DNA of 23,119 nucleotides from CAIVAT01 sp964355945 (GTDB lineage Bacteria; Bacteroidota; Bacteroidia; Bacteroidales; FEN-979), in contig CAYHGE010000059.1 of the NCBI GenBank assembly GCA_964355945.1, forward strand, positions 1 through 23,119. Direction: 5' to 3'. The notes under the pieces are model-generated. The model saw nothing but the letters and a program-made list of their open reading frames with translations. It was not told where the DNA came from and ran no database searches. Shown here in pieces: positions 15,301 through 23,119 of the stretch. Positions within the stretch are counted from its first letter, which is position 1. Each line of letters begins with the position of its first letter. The position numbers were made by a program, and so were the translations under genes.

Positions 15301-16085
15301 CCTCCGGACATGGTGAAATTACCGGTCAGATTAATGTATGCCCAGCTGCTCCCGCCGCCCATGTTCAGGGTACCTCCCTGGTGGTCCCAGTTTCCGGTTA
15401 TCGTCAGCGTGTAATCGGCCGATTCGCCAAGTTTGAGTTTTCCGCTGGCCCCGGTGCTTACCATCAGAAAATCACCGCCAATACTCTGAAGGTTCCCGGC
15501 GCAATTGGTCTCAGCTGTTTGTAACGAACAGTTCCATCTAAAGTTGTAAAATGACTGATCCACATTTGAGATGCTTGTTGACGAGGTGACACCCGTTATT
15601 TCACATGTCGAACCCGTATTCCATGTGGCATCAGGCAATGATCCTCCATCCTTGTTGTGCTGATAAAGTGCACCGCTGTTAAAGATAAACTCAGCTGCAA
15701 TGCCGGAAATCGTTCCCTTATTTATCAATATACCGTTGATATTCACAGTGTTATAAATGGACATATCAGTGCCGCTTCCATCGTTAACAGTCAAAGTAAC
15801 ACCACTGTTGACTGTCAATGTTCCATGGATGTGAGTCTGATCTATGGTTACATTGCCCGTGACTGTCACCGCATTACCCGCAGCGACATCAATCTGTTCA
15901 TTTGAATATGTGGGTGTATAGGCTGCAGCAACCCAGGCTGAACCATTATAATACTCCCAGATGTTTACCTGGTTCCAGTTTCCGCTAGCTTTGGTCCGGA
16001 AATCGCCGATTGTGGCTGAAAAGGCAGGGGCGGTTGCCAAAAGGATCATGAACAGAAACAGGAAGAAAATGGAATTTGCTCTCAT
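12315..16085 (-). CDS. Giant secreted protein with ten 75-residue beta repeats
   Basis: 1256 residues. Signal peptide at about 1-23 (FFLFLFMILLATAPAFSA). Residues 25-100 include GNWNQVNIWEYYNGSAW and TVTGNVTI, a head seen in Bacteroidota and autotransporter-like repeat proteins. Residues 461-1165 are ten repeats starting at Gly461, 536, 603, 679, 753, 828, 902, 967, 1041 and 1119, each reading roughly GVxLxGDVTIxGTLxLxxGxLxIGSxTLTLNG and ending LPxVTLNNLTIxR. Three units are shorter and carry a LxYQG plus EEFP variant. This predicts a long beta-solenoid, probably a surface or adhesive protein. It ends at LTVENDLVVY without a recognisable T9SS domain, and its TGA straddles the edge of the GxxExxY cassette, so the C-terminus may be cut. 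A good ribosome site (GGAGGA) precedes the ATG, and there is a dedicated promoter at 16146-16116. Probably co-expressed with the GH31 gene upstream. Confidence 0.8.
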   Translation of the reverse strand: MRANSIFFLFLFMILLATAPAFSATIGDFRTKASGNWNQVNIWEYYNGSAWVAAAYTPTYSNEQIDVAAGNAVTVTGNVTIDQTHIHGTLTVNSGVTLTVNDGSGTDMSIYNTVNINGILINKGTISGIAAEFIFNSGALYQHNKDGGSLPDATWNTGSTCEITGVTSSTSISNVDQSFYNFRWNCSLQTAETNCAGNLQSIGGDFLMVSTGASGKLKLGESADYTLTITGNWDHQGGTLNMGGGSSWAYINLTGNFTMSGGKITEMNSVGYTSKITFVKQGIQTYTKTGGTFENNIDFEIGAGTTLDVGNSIVDGSLGQFSVGSSSTIRTSNSNGISSSGASGSIQTTNRYYSFAANYHYNRPGAQVTGNGIPSPLNGKLLIGATSSATNLSLTNGSISINGTLILCSSSLANSTISSGTVTYGSSGILEYQGLSLQTSTIKEWPITGPPPNITINNGTGVSLDNGRIISGTLSLTTGSLSIMSHTLTLNGTLVKTSGSLSGGSSSCIIIGGSSPTALDLPDVTLNNLLLDRTSGVRLTGNVTIYGTMTMTNGAVALVSGKAMTYISGSRLKYNGTSNQTTGAEEFPLSNGPPSLEVDKTGGTSLNLNFSRTLNENLYLRSGYLTIGGNTLTLNGLITVTSGMLTGGPSSNIIFNGSGIGTTLPSVTLNNLTINRIQGILLGGDVTIGGTLSLAQGTLNIEARTLTINGYVSQSGGYLSGTLSSTVIFGPAPSSTELPPVYAGNLQINRSAGIQMTGDVEVSSNLTLAAGSLSIGSNTLTLSGDLTQSGGNIGGGSNSGIVIGGTSSPTITLPGLTLGTLTISRLAGVVFSNDVLLETALILNSGTCRISGRLLTLNGSIQYNGGDLEGGPTSTLTVSGAGSMLTLNPVTLQTLNLNRMNGLSLNGDSEVLTLFSLMNGNLNRHGFSLYGPASTLRYQGTVPQTSSDEEFPETDGPFNVQVMNPGGVNLHADRIIPGNLQLDAGSFFLGSHTLTLNGTIVRIAGTLQGGGTGNLVFAPGMAPALLSAVDLNNLTIDRAAGVTMKGNCTIRGTLILTDGNFMVGSNQTLDMRGFPITGNPSNLKTTNLSRLVFGGTQPGVFIPSGVVQLGFLTISNPSGVSLEGDLYVEGGTSVIQRFALNGHVLSGPGFFSTLPFSSLVIGHPDGVAGNIQVSGPVMLESDADYEFNGQTDQLTNFLPTVIPNTIRNLTISNAETKNVTLNSDLTLTGNMDILSGAKFTVETTHVLTVENDLVVY
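12591..14705 (-). repeat. Ten tandem ~75-codon repeats inside the secreted protein
   Basis: Unit spacing in residues is 75, 67, 76, 74, 75, 74, 65, 74 and 78. Conservation is at the protein level (glycine and alternating hydrophobic positions); copies have diverged in DNA, so recent slippage is unlikely. Confidence 0.75.
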
Positions 16086-16115
16086 TTTTTCCTCCGTTTT
16101 TAAGTCGTGATCTCA

Positions 16116-16146
16116 CAAATATATGAAATTCAAGTATGAATGTCAA
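16116..16146 (-). promoter_or_regulatory. Promoter of the 75-residue-repeat protein gene
   Basis: On the minus strand: TTG at 16146-16144, 20 bases, then TATATTTG at 16123-16116, a full match. The TTG overlaps the TGA stop of the GH31 gene (16145-16143), so the promoter is embedded in the end of the upstream gene. GGAGGA stands 6 bases before the ATG. Confidence 0.65.
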
Positions 16147-18536
16147 TAGCGGAATTCAGTTTCTGAATTGTTTATGGGAACTTCGACAGTTCTTTCGTTC
16201 ACTGACTTGAGTTTTATGGAATAGTCATTCTCATCTGAACGGATTGTCATCACATCATCAAATGAATGAAGAATCAGCCGGATCGTGGTGAATTTTGACG
16301 CCAAACTGCCTTCAGCCTTCGAAAAACGAATTGCTCTGCTTACCGGGTCAAACGTGATTGTCCGGCGGAAATATTCGCCCTTTTCGTACTGATAGGTTGA
16401 TCCGTCATCCTCATAATAGACGAATGAATTGGCTTTATCGCCGTTGTATATATGCAAATCCATTATGGGGGAAGGTTTTTGTGAAGTATGCTGAATATCT
16501 GATTGCATCGGCAGTATCCCTGATGCCTTCACAAACACGGGAAGGTCGTTGAGAGGTGCGTCAACTGTAACTTCTGAGTTCCCTTTGAAAAATTCCCCGC
16601 CGGAGAGGCGGTACCAGCCTCCCGCAGGAAGATAGACCTTTGCTGCCAGCTGATTGGCAGAGACAGGTGCAACAAGCAGGTTATCTCCGAAAAGATATTC
16701 ATTCTGGTATTTCCACCAAAAGACCTTCTCATCGAACGTGTAGTCGATCGCCAGGGCCCGGGCAACAGGCAAGCCACTGACGGTGGATTCATACATGGCT
16801 GAATATATGTAAGGAAGAAGCCGGTATCGCTGTATGATCATCTCCTTCACTGTGCGTTCAACGTTAAGCCCGAAAGACCAGGGCTCCTTGCTTTTTGTAT
16901 CCCAGGCAGAGTGACTTCTGAAAAACGGCGCATATACTCCCAATGACATCCAGCGTGTATAAAGCTGTTCAGTTGGATTGCCCATGAAACCACCCACATC
17001 CGAACCAGTAAACGAAACACCGGAAAGCCCGAGCCCCGTTATCATCCTGGCAGACAAGAGCATGTGATCGTCGGTGGCGTCGTTGTCACCGGTCCAGACG
17101 GCTGAGTATCGCTGAATTCCTGCATAACCTGCACGGGTAAGTATCAGCGGGCGGTTGCCTTTAAGAAGGGCTTTTGTGCCCTCAAAGGTTGCCCGGCACA
17201 TCTCCAAACCATAAATATTGTGAGCTTCGGTGATGGATCCCTTCCGCCCTTCAAAGTCGAACTGAACAATGTTCGGAATGTTCTGGCCCCAGGCGCTGGG
17301 CTCGTTCATGTCGTTCCAGAATCCTTCAACGCCCGGATCAGCAAGGGTACTGAAAGAAGCTCCCCACCATTTCCTCACCGACTCTTTTGTAAAGTCAGGG
17401 AAGTGACATCTACCGGGCCAAACGCTGCCGGTATAGTTACTTCCATCGGGGTATTTGGCAAAATAACCATTCTTAATCCCCTCATCATAAGCAAAATAAC
17501 CCTTCTCGATTTTGATCCCGGGGTCCACGATGGTTACCACATGGAATCCCATCCCTTTTAATTTATCAATCATCGTTTGCGGCTGGGGGAATCGTTCCTT
17601 ATTCCAGGTGAAGATTTTATAAGAATCCATGTAATCAATATCAAGGTAGAGTACGTCGCAGGGAATCTGCTTGTCGCGAAACTGTTGTGCAATACTCATA
17701 ACCTGAGATTCGGGAAAGTAACTCCACCGGCACTGCTGGTATCCAAGGCTCCAATAGGGGGGGAGCGACATCCGGCCGGTGAGCCAGGTATAATCGCGGA
17801 TGATTCCTGCAACACTGGATGATCCAAAGAAATAGTAATTCATTTCACCATCCGCTGCTGAAAAACTGGTGAACTGCTCATCGGTGGAACCACCGAAATT
17901 AAACTTCGTGCGGTAAGAATTATCCAGGAAAATGCCATACGTGAGTTTTCCATGAATACCAATAAAGAACGGTATACTTTGATACAGCGGATCGTGGTTG
18001 ATTGCATAAGCAGGCACATCTGAATTCCAGTTTTCATACGACCCACCCCGTTTATCCAGGTTCCCCGTCTTTTCTCCAAGTCCAATGAATTTTTCATCGC
18101 GGAAGAGTTTCCTGTAGCAAGTCACCTCTGTTCCGAGCCATGACACTGGGAATCCGGGCTGTTCTTCAGATATTAATGCTCCATCCGGTTTTTTAAAGGC
18201 TACCCGGAAAGGTTTCCTGTAAATGACTATTCGCAGGGAATCACTGGAAAGGATTATAGAATCAGCGTGATCAGATGTAATTTTCAACATGGATTCCGGT
18301 GTCCTGACGACAGCAAAAGAGTAGTCGGTCACCGGCTCTTTGCGGGTTATCCGGATTCTGATTACAGTAGGAGAGAATGCGATAATCCGGACAAAAGCAT
18401 TCTCTGTCTTTACCATAATACCATTTTCGACCTGACTAGCCGATTTAACGCTTCCCGGAAATACCGGTAAATTGCCCTGTCCCCTGAAGGTCAGTGGAAT
18501 GAGACAGAGAAGCACCAGAACCATTTTATTTGCCAT
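16143..18536 (-). CDS. GH31 alpha-glucosidase, secreted
   Basis: Glycoside hydrolase family 31; these cut alpha-glucosidic (sometimes alpha-xylosidic) bonds from the non-reducing end. Numbered from an ATG at 18545, the nucleophile Asp412 stands in GFWNDMNEPSAWG and the acid/base Asp487 in WTGDN; LGYQQCRWSY, LYLDIDYMD (about 300-307) and FFRSHSAWD are further family signatures. The N-terminal beta-sandwich, the barrel and the C-terminal beta domains are all present, so the 800-residue length is complete. I place the start at Met4 (ATG 18536, 797 residues), because the predicted transcript begins at about 18552, leaving too short a leader for 18545. The signal peptide MANKMVLVLLCLIPLTFRGQG follows; there is no lipobox, so it is probably periplasmic or exported. 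It lies between the two giant repeat proteins with gaps of 30 (upstream) and 57 bases. Confidence 0.93.
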   Translation of the reverse strand: MANKMVLVLLCLIPLTFRGQGNLPVFPGSVKSASQVENGIMVKTENAFVRIIAFSPTVIRIRITRKEPVTDYSFAVVRTPESMLKITSDHADSIILSSDSLRIVIYRKPFRVAFKKPDGALISEEQPGFPVSWLGTEVTCYRKLFRDEKFIGLGEKTGNLDKRGGSYENWNSDVPAYAINHDPLYQSIPFFIGIHGKLTYGIFLDNSYRTKFNFGGSTDEQFTSFSAADGEMNYYFFGSSSVAGIIRDYTWLTGRMSLPPYWSLGYQQCRWSYFPESQVMSIAQQFRDKQIPCDVLYLDIDYMDSYKIFTWNKERFPQPQTMIDKLKGMGFHVVTIVDPGIKIEKGYFAYDEGIKNGYFAKYPDGSNYTGSVWPGRCHFPDFTKESVRKWWGASFSTLADPGVEGFWNDMNEPSAWGQNIPNIVQFDFEGRKGSITEAHNIYGLEMCRATFEGTKALLKGNRPLILTRAGYAGIQRYSAVWTGDNDATDDHMLLSARMITGLGLSGVSFTGSDVGGFMGNPTEQLYTRWMSLGVYAPFFRSHSAWDTKSKEPWSFGLNVERTVKEMIIQRYRLLPYIYSAMYESTVSGLPVARALAIDYTFDEKVFWWKYQNEYLFGDNLLVAPVSANQLAAKVYLPAGGWYRLSGGEFFKGNSEVTVDAPLNDLPVFVKASGILPMQSDIQHTSQKPSPIMDLHIYNGDKANSFVYYEDDGSTYQYEKGEYFRRTITFDPVSRAIRFSKAEGSLASKFTTIRLILHSFDDVMTIRSDENDYSIKLKSVNERTVEVPINNSETEFRY

Positions 18537-18559
18537 GGATATCATTCATTAATTCGCTT

Positions 18560-18592
18560 CAAATGTATGAAGAAATCAATTCTGGTTAACAA
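18560..18592 (-). promoter_or_regulatory. Promoter of the GH31 gene
   Basis: On the minus strand: TTG at 18592-18590, 22 bases, then TACATTTG at 18567-18560. The box lies in the short gap after the upstream stop codon, with the -33 element inside the end of that gene. Expected start near 18552 favours the ATG at 18536. Confidence 0.5.
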
Positions 18593-21500
18593 GATCTCCT
18601 TTCAGGGTAAGGATGCCATTATTTGAGAGTGTCCCCCCGGGCTGAATGGTAAGATTTCCATGAACAGTGATGTCAGAACCAATTATAAATGTCAGGGTTG
18701 CCCCAGTGTTGATGAGGATGCTGCTGCATACAAGTCCGGCGGTTCCCCCGGAACAACTGTATAAAGTTGCCGAAGGGAAGATCAGGTTATCTGTTGCAGA
18801 CGGAACACCTGAAGGGGTCCAGTTTGCACCATCTGTCCAGTCGCTGGAAACAGAGCCGTTCCAGGTTTTAACAGCCTGATAAACTGTTTCAAATGCACCC
18901 AGTGAAGGGTGAGTGATATCCCTGAGCAAACCATTAAAATCAGTGGTAATGCCTGGTACCGGCGTGCCTGCTGCCAAAACCGGTGAGCCGGACTGTGGGG
19001 CCAGGTTCGTTGAGGATGTAAACAACGGATCAACCGCCAGTGAAGCTAAGTCCTGTAAAGTAGCTGCCTGCCACTGGCCGATGTCGTTTTGGTTGGTGCT
19101 GCTGAAAAATCCGGTGTGACCAATTGCGGTTCCTGAAACCAGAAAATGAAGGAGGTTATAATCCAGCGTGCTGCCGGAGTAAGTATTCAATGTTGCATAA
19201 TGTGCATAATGGTGATTTACTCCTGAAGGGTTGTTGCTGTTCATGTAAAAAATGTTATTCCTTAGATCAATGTTTGATGTATTTGCAGCATTGACCCCCT
19301 GTCCGTTTGAAAAGCAAGCCGACATGCTGCCATTGGAGGAGCCTGACTGGTTGAGTTGGCCAGAGAGATAAACAGAGTTGAAGTAATACTTGTCTCCAAA
19401 CCCGTTAACATTGTGAATTCCAATAACATTATAATATGAGCTTTCACCATTCGATGTGAGGTCATAGATTACGTTATTGGCATAGACATTCTCCGAAGGA
19501 TTGCCTGCAGTGTTATATGCCGGAGAACTCTGATAAATCCCGTCAACCCAATATGAGGCACCTGGCATGGCCTGCCGGAGGCCATGAATCGTGTTGGCAG
19601 AAATATTCATGCTTTTCGAGTTTAACACATGTATTCCGGTAACCCAGTGAAATTGATTGTTGTAAACGATATTCCGGATGTGATTTCCTGTGATGAACCC
19701 GGCCGTTTGGTTTTCAATTACAATTCCCTGGTTGGTAAATCCTTCACCGGCAGACTCGTTGCCCAACTGGTTGTTGATGATCCTTAAGCCCTCTTCCCAG
19801 GTGGCAGTTGATTGGCCCAGGCAGACAATTCCGTTTCTTGCCCAGCAGATAGAATTGTTTTCGATTGTATTGTATGAATTTGGTGAAAGTGCATAAAAGT
19901 TATTTTCAATAGAAACGGGACCACCTGAAAAAATTCCTGCATAGGTATAAGTTGTTGGACCAGATCCACGAATCACGCAGTTTTTTATGGTGTTGTGCGT
20001 TGCCCCGTTAATTTCTGTGGCACTTGCAATCCATAACACGGCGGTATTTATTCCGGAGGCAAGGTACGATAGGGTAAGATCCTTGGATGAGGAACCATTG
20101 CTGGAGCCATCCAGGGTAAAGTAGTCAACGCCGTTGAGTTTCATAACGCTTGAATTTGTGGGTGCGCTGATAACATGGGCCGTTCCTGGTCCCGGTTTTA
20201 AGGTAATGGCATTCAGCGGACCAGTGCCAACAACCGAATTCAACCGGATGGGATAAACCTCCTCTTCCGATGGCAGGTAGGCACCGTCAAGGATTAAATT
20301 TACAGCACCGGTAACTTCCTTTCCTGCCCCCAGGATGGCTGTGGCTTGTGCACCTGTACCATCACCGGTGATAATTACATCAGGTGGAAAGAGGTAGTAA
20401 TCACCGCTATAGGTTAAAATAACGGATTCAACCATGTCACCTGAAAGGTTGGCATAAGCTTGTGCGCCCAAACCACCACCACCCTCCACCGATACCGAGG
20501 CATACGTATAGCCGCTTCCGCCGCTGGTAACATCAATCCTCCTGATGACGTTGTTCACATCAGCAAAGGCTTCCGTGATATCAACATAGGTGCATCCGGG
20601 AGCAGGTGTTGAACCGGTGCCGCCGATCAGGTAGTTGCCGGCCGGAAGTGTGCCAACAATCCGGTAACCATAGGTTGGGGAAGGAGGATTTGAACAGGCA
20701 GGAGGATTTGAAGATAGTCCGTCAGCACCCCCGACAGGGTTCACCGCCACGTTGGGAATCAGAAACCCATCCTGCGCACAAACAAAATAATAGACAACAT
20801 CAGCAAGGACCACCCCGCTGCCGAAAGTAAATGTGTATTGATCAATTCCAGTCAGCGAGCCGACTGCACTGCTCCAGGTTGCTGCATTGTTGATTTTCCA
20901 ATATAAAACAGGTAATCCCGGAAGCGATGATGGTATGCCTGATTGCAGGTCGCTAATGCTGGCAACAAGTGTTCTCGGACCAAACGAAGAAGTATTATCC
21001 AGCGGATAGTAGCTGATCACAGGTGGATTCACGTCGTTGGGAATACCGCCAAATTCATCAGCCCCGACGTCAGGGGCAGAAGCAGTATAAGGGAAAGGAC
21101 TTGCAGGATATCCCGCATTCGGGTATCTCGGCTGATCATCAAAATCACCGGTAATAGCTGGTGTTGTGATGGTTGCAGCACCACTTTCGCACAGTGAAGG
21201 AGTCGAAGGGGAAAGATGGACATCATAAGGCGGAGTGGCAACCTGGATAAAAGGAGGATTTTCTGAAAAAGAGAGGGCATCGCGTGGTGAAACCCTGGTT
21301 TTAAAGTCGGTAATGGTCTGATCTCCCGAAGTTCCATTGTAAAAGATAAAGTTGTTCGGCCCCGGAACTCCTGCATAGAAACAGTTGTTATTACTGGCAG
21401 ATGAATAGTTCGCAAGGGGTGTTCCGGATCTTCTGTAGGCTACGGTGTAACCTGTTGTGCCATGTGAAGAAATATTGACCAGGATGTTGTTTCGCAATAC

Positions 21501-23117
21501 GATGGAAGGGGTGGTGGAAGTGTAGAGTGCTGCAGTGCCGAATGTGGTTCCGGTGCTGGATGCATTGAGGTAAACAGTATTGTAATGTATATTGCTGGTG
21601 GTGCCACCTGCTACATAAATTCCAAAAACAGAGGGATTGTTGGTTGCCGCATTTGCATTCAGACCGGCAACCATGTTGTTATATATGTTGGCGGTTGCAG
21701 CTCCCTGGTTAAAAATCCCATTGACGACGCACGCTGCTGTGCTTCCATTGTTGCTGACCAGGTTGTTCAGGCTGTTTCCATAGACGTTCCAGGTTGGGGT
21801 GGTTGTTACATACATCCCATATACCGTTCCACCATTGCCGGAACAGTCATGAAGGTCATTGTCAAAGCAGTTGGATGTTGCAAATGAAGACGTATAGATG
21901 AGCGTCATTCCTCCTGTGATTGAGTTGGTAAGGTTGTGAATGAGGTTGTTATTGATGAACTGCGTTCCGCCGGAGGCATCCGATCTGATTCCAAAATGGG
22001 ATGCAGTACCTGAATAGCTCGCGCCAGCCACCTCATTATTAAATATCCTGACGGTATCTGCACCTCCGTTATTTAATATGCCGTAAATGTTACCTGTTGT
22101 TGTAACGGGTTGATTGCAGTTTTTAATGATGTTATCATGAATTTTAATGCAATTCTGGGAAGGAATTCCCCCGAATTGATTCCAGATGCCATAAAGATTG
22201 TTCCCATTGGCGGTGCTCCTGGTCACAGAAATATAGTTCCCGGCGATCTCCGCACTTGCGCCTGAAGCCGTCTGCAGGAAAATTCCTGCCACGATGCTGG
22301 TCGTGCCGGCCCCTCCTGCAATGGAATCGTTTATCACTTTGATTGAATCCTGGTAATTGGCATACACTCCATAAACTCCTGAGGATGAACCGCCAAAATT
22401 GTATATCCTGTTTTTTCCTGACCATCCTACCCTGTTGTTGTGGTCGTACAAGGAATAAGGGGTTGATGCATTAAATCCGTTCAGGCTCACCCCTGTATAT
22501 ACATTTGATATGGTGTTATTCTCGAACAGGCTGTTGTTGCATGCGTCGGTTTTTGCCTGAATGCCAAGTTGCGAAACCGATGTTGCGATGTGATTTCCGC
22601 TATAGATACCAACAGAATTGACATTCGTTTTATTCAGGGTGATCGTACAGTTTCTAATTCTGACATGCTGACAACCATCGAATGGGGTCGTGTTTTGCTT
22701 TTTCACCAGGGCAAAACCCCATTCAGTCAGTTTTGTTGCCGCTGTGTTGGATGGGTTTTCCTCCAGGGTGATCCCATCAAATGTGATATAGTCACCCCCT
22801 GCAATTTTCATGATCCCATCTGTTGCAGAGGAAGTTGCTATAAGAAAGGATATGACCTTCGGATTATTTCCGGTTGTGGTTGGATTTTTGCGGAATACAA
22901 TGGAATCGGTTGCAGTTCCGCTGGCCGTGATAACTCCTGCAGTGCTGTTCGCCAATGTTTCAACATGATTCGCATCAATGTTGAAAATAACACCATTTGT
23001 ACCAACGCCCTGTGTGTTCAGCGCACTGATAGCCAATTGAACGGTTGCGTAATCAGCCGGGATGTTTTTAACCCCGGTAAGCGGCTGGGATTGCAATGAT
23101 CCCATTACGGCCAGCAT
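18576..23117 (-). CDS. Giant two-module beta-helix surface protein (5' end cut by the window)
   Basis: 1513 residues are visible. The first, LAVMGSLQSQ, is the second half of a signal peptide, so the real start lies just beyond the window edge. Order: the ADYATVQLAISALNTQGVG head (20-38); a right-handed parallel beta-helix (about 100-545) rich in Asn ladders such as RIFNNEV, HYNTVYLN and LRNNILVN; PDVGADEFGG (682-691); an Ig/fibronectin-like domain (about 695-785); two GSGYT-type beta segments (862-930); a second beta-helix (about 985-1400) starting with VMKLNGVDYFTLDG, a near copy of IMKIAGGDYITFDG in module 1; and from 1418 a TWNGSVSSDWTDGANW cap-like segment. It ends GILTLKGDLVNQN with no T9SS sorting domain. 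The family is common in Bacteroidota; a carbohydrate-binding, adhesive or carbohydrate-lyase role is possible, and I see no catalytic signature. Probably the first gene of the three-gene run. Confidence 0.8.
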   Translation of the reverse strand: MLAVMGSLQSQPLTGVKNIPADYATVQLAISALNTQGVGTNGVIFNIDANHVETLANSTAGVITASGTATDSIVFRKNPTTTGNNPKVISFLIATSSATDGIMKIAGGDYITFDGITLEENPSNTAATKLTEWGFALVKKQNTTPFDGCQHVRIRNCTITLNKTNVNSVGIYSGNHIATSVSQLGIQAKTDACNNSLFENNTISNVYTGVSLNGFNASTPYSLYDHNNRVGWSGKNRIYNFGGSSSGVYGVYANYQDSIKVINDSIAGGAGTTSIVAGIFLQTASGASAEIAGNYISVTRSTANGNNLYGIWNQFGGIPSQNCIKIHDNIIKNCNQPVTTTGNIYGILNNGGADTVRIFNNEVAGASYSGTASHFGIRSDASGGTQFINNNLIHNLTNSITGGMTLIYTSSFATSNCFDNDLHDCSGNGGTVYGMYVTTTPTWNVYGNSLNNLVSNNGSTAACVVNGIFNQGAATANIYNNMVAGLNANAATNNPSVFGIYVAGGTTSNIHYNTVYLNASSTGTTFGTAALYTSTTPSIVLRNNILVNISSHGTTGYTVAYRRSGTPLANYSSASNNNCFYAGVPGPNNFIFYNGTSGDQTITDFKTRVSPRDALSFSENPPFIQVATPPYDVHLSPSTPSLCESGAATITTPAITGDFDDQPRYPNAGYPASPFPYTASAPDVGADEFGGIPNDVNPPVISYYPLDNTSSFGPRTLVASISDLQSGIPSSLPGLPVLYWKINNAATWSSAVGSLTGIDQYTFTFGSGVVLADVVYYFVCAQDGFLIPNVAVNPVGGADGLSSNPPACSNPPSPTYGYRIVGTLPAGNYLIGGTGSTPAPGCTYVDITEAFADVNNVIRRIDVTSGGSGYTYASVSVEGGGGLGAQAYANLSGDMVESVILTYSGDYYLFPPDVIITGDGTGAQATAILGAGKEVTGAVNLILDGAYLPSEEEVYPIRLNSVVGTGPLNAITLKPGPGTAHVISAPTNSSVMKLNGVDYFTLDGSSNGSSSKDLTLSYLASGINTAVLWIASATEINGATHNTIKNCVIRGSGPTTYTYAGIFSGGPVSIENNFYALSPNSYNTIENNSICWARNGIVCLGQSTATWEEGLRIINNQLGNESAGEGFTNQGIVIENQTAGFITGNHIRNIVYNNQFHWVTGIHVLNSKSMNISANTIHGLRQAMPGASYWVDGIYQSSPAYNTAGNPSENVYANNVIYDLTSNGESSYYNVIGIHNVNGFGDKYYFNSVYLSGQLNQSGSSNGSMSACFSNGQGVNAANTSNIDLRNNIFYMNSNNPSGVNHHYAHYATLNTYSGSTLDYNLLHFLVSGTAIGHTGFFSSTNQNDIGQWQAATLQDLASLAVDPLFTSSTNLAPQSGSPVLAAGTPVPGITTDFNGLLRDITHPSLGAFETVYQAVKTWNGSVSSDWTDGANWTPSGVPSATDNLIFPSATLYSCSGGTAGLVCSSILINTGATLTFIIGSDITVHGNLTIQPGGTLSNNGILTLKGDLVNQN

Positions 23118-23119
23118 AA

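Overview
Organism: the window looks like a Bacteroidota chromosome segment, probably environmental. Evidence seen directly: -7 boxes of the Bacteroidota type (TAnnTTTG) in front of most genes, three of them with TTG exactly 20 bases upstream; a short secreted protein ending in a type IX secretion (T9SS) sorting domain; several SPII lipoproteins; very large beta-helix/repeat surface proteins; and, at the left edge, an aromatic ammonia-lyase resembling the Flavobacterium tyrosine ammonia-lyase family.

Layout. 1-1013: minus-strand ammonia-lyase, interrupted by an in-frame amber codon 6 bases before the window edge. 1036-1250: tRNA-Arg(ACG) with its promoter and terminator. 1397-2248: small membrane protein and a RibD/DHFR-like reductase (minus). 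2428-3813: secreted GH13 amylase-family lipoprotein (minus), probably started at a TTG. 4021-4510: a dispersed-repeat end next to a remnant of an ABC-2 permease. 4524-5804: lipoprotein with a phosphatidylserine-decarboxylase-like fold (minus). 6066-7206: AI-2E family transporter. 7394-7684: HU protein. 7750-8136: unknown small protein. 8182-8697: minimal T9SS substrate. 8806-9016: gene-less repeat element. 9071-11665: two-module transglutaminase-like lipoprotein (minus). 11776-12316: GxxExxY gene inside a pair of inverted repeats. 12315-23117: three minus-strand genes (giant beta-helix protein, GH31 glucosidase, 75-residue-repeat protein).

How the genes work together (inference): the GH13 and GH31 enzymes suggest extracellular breakdown of alpha-glucans. 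The two giant repeat proteins flanking GH31 are probably surface or secreted structural/adhesive proteins; neither has a recognisable T9SS C-terminal domain. The PSD-like protein and the transglutaminase-like protein are envelope lipoproteins of unknown substrate.

Most unusual structure: a family of sequence ends made of four CACnnAG/ACAnTAG heptamers spaced about one helical turn apart, mostly bounded outside by GATG/CATC plus a T-run. It occurs at 4021-4074, 8806-9016 and as a matched inverted pair (same 9-10-12 spacing in both arms) around the GxxExxY gene at 11776-12316. This looks like a small cassette or non-autonomous element; I know of no named family that it matches.
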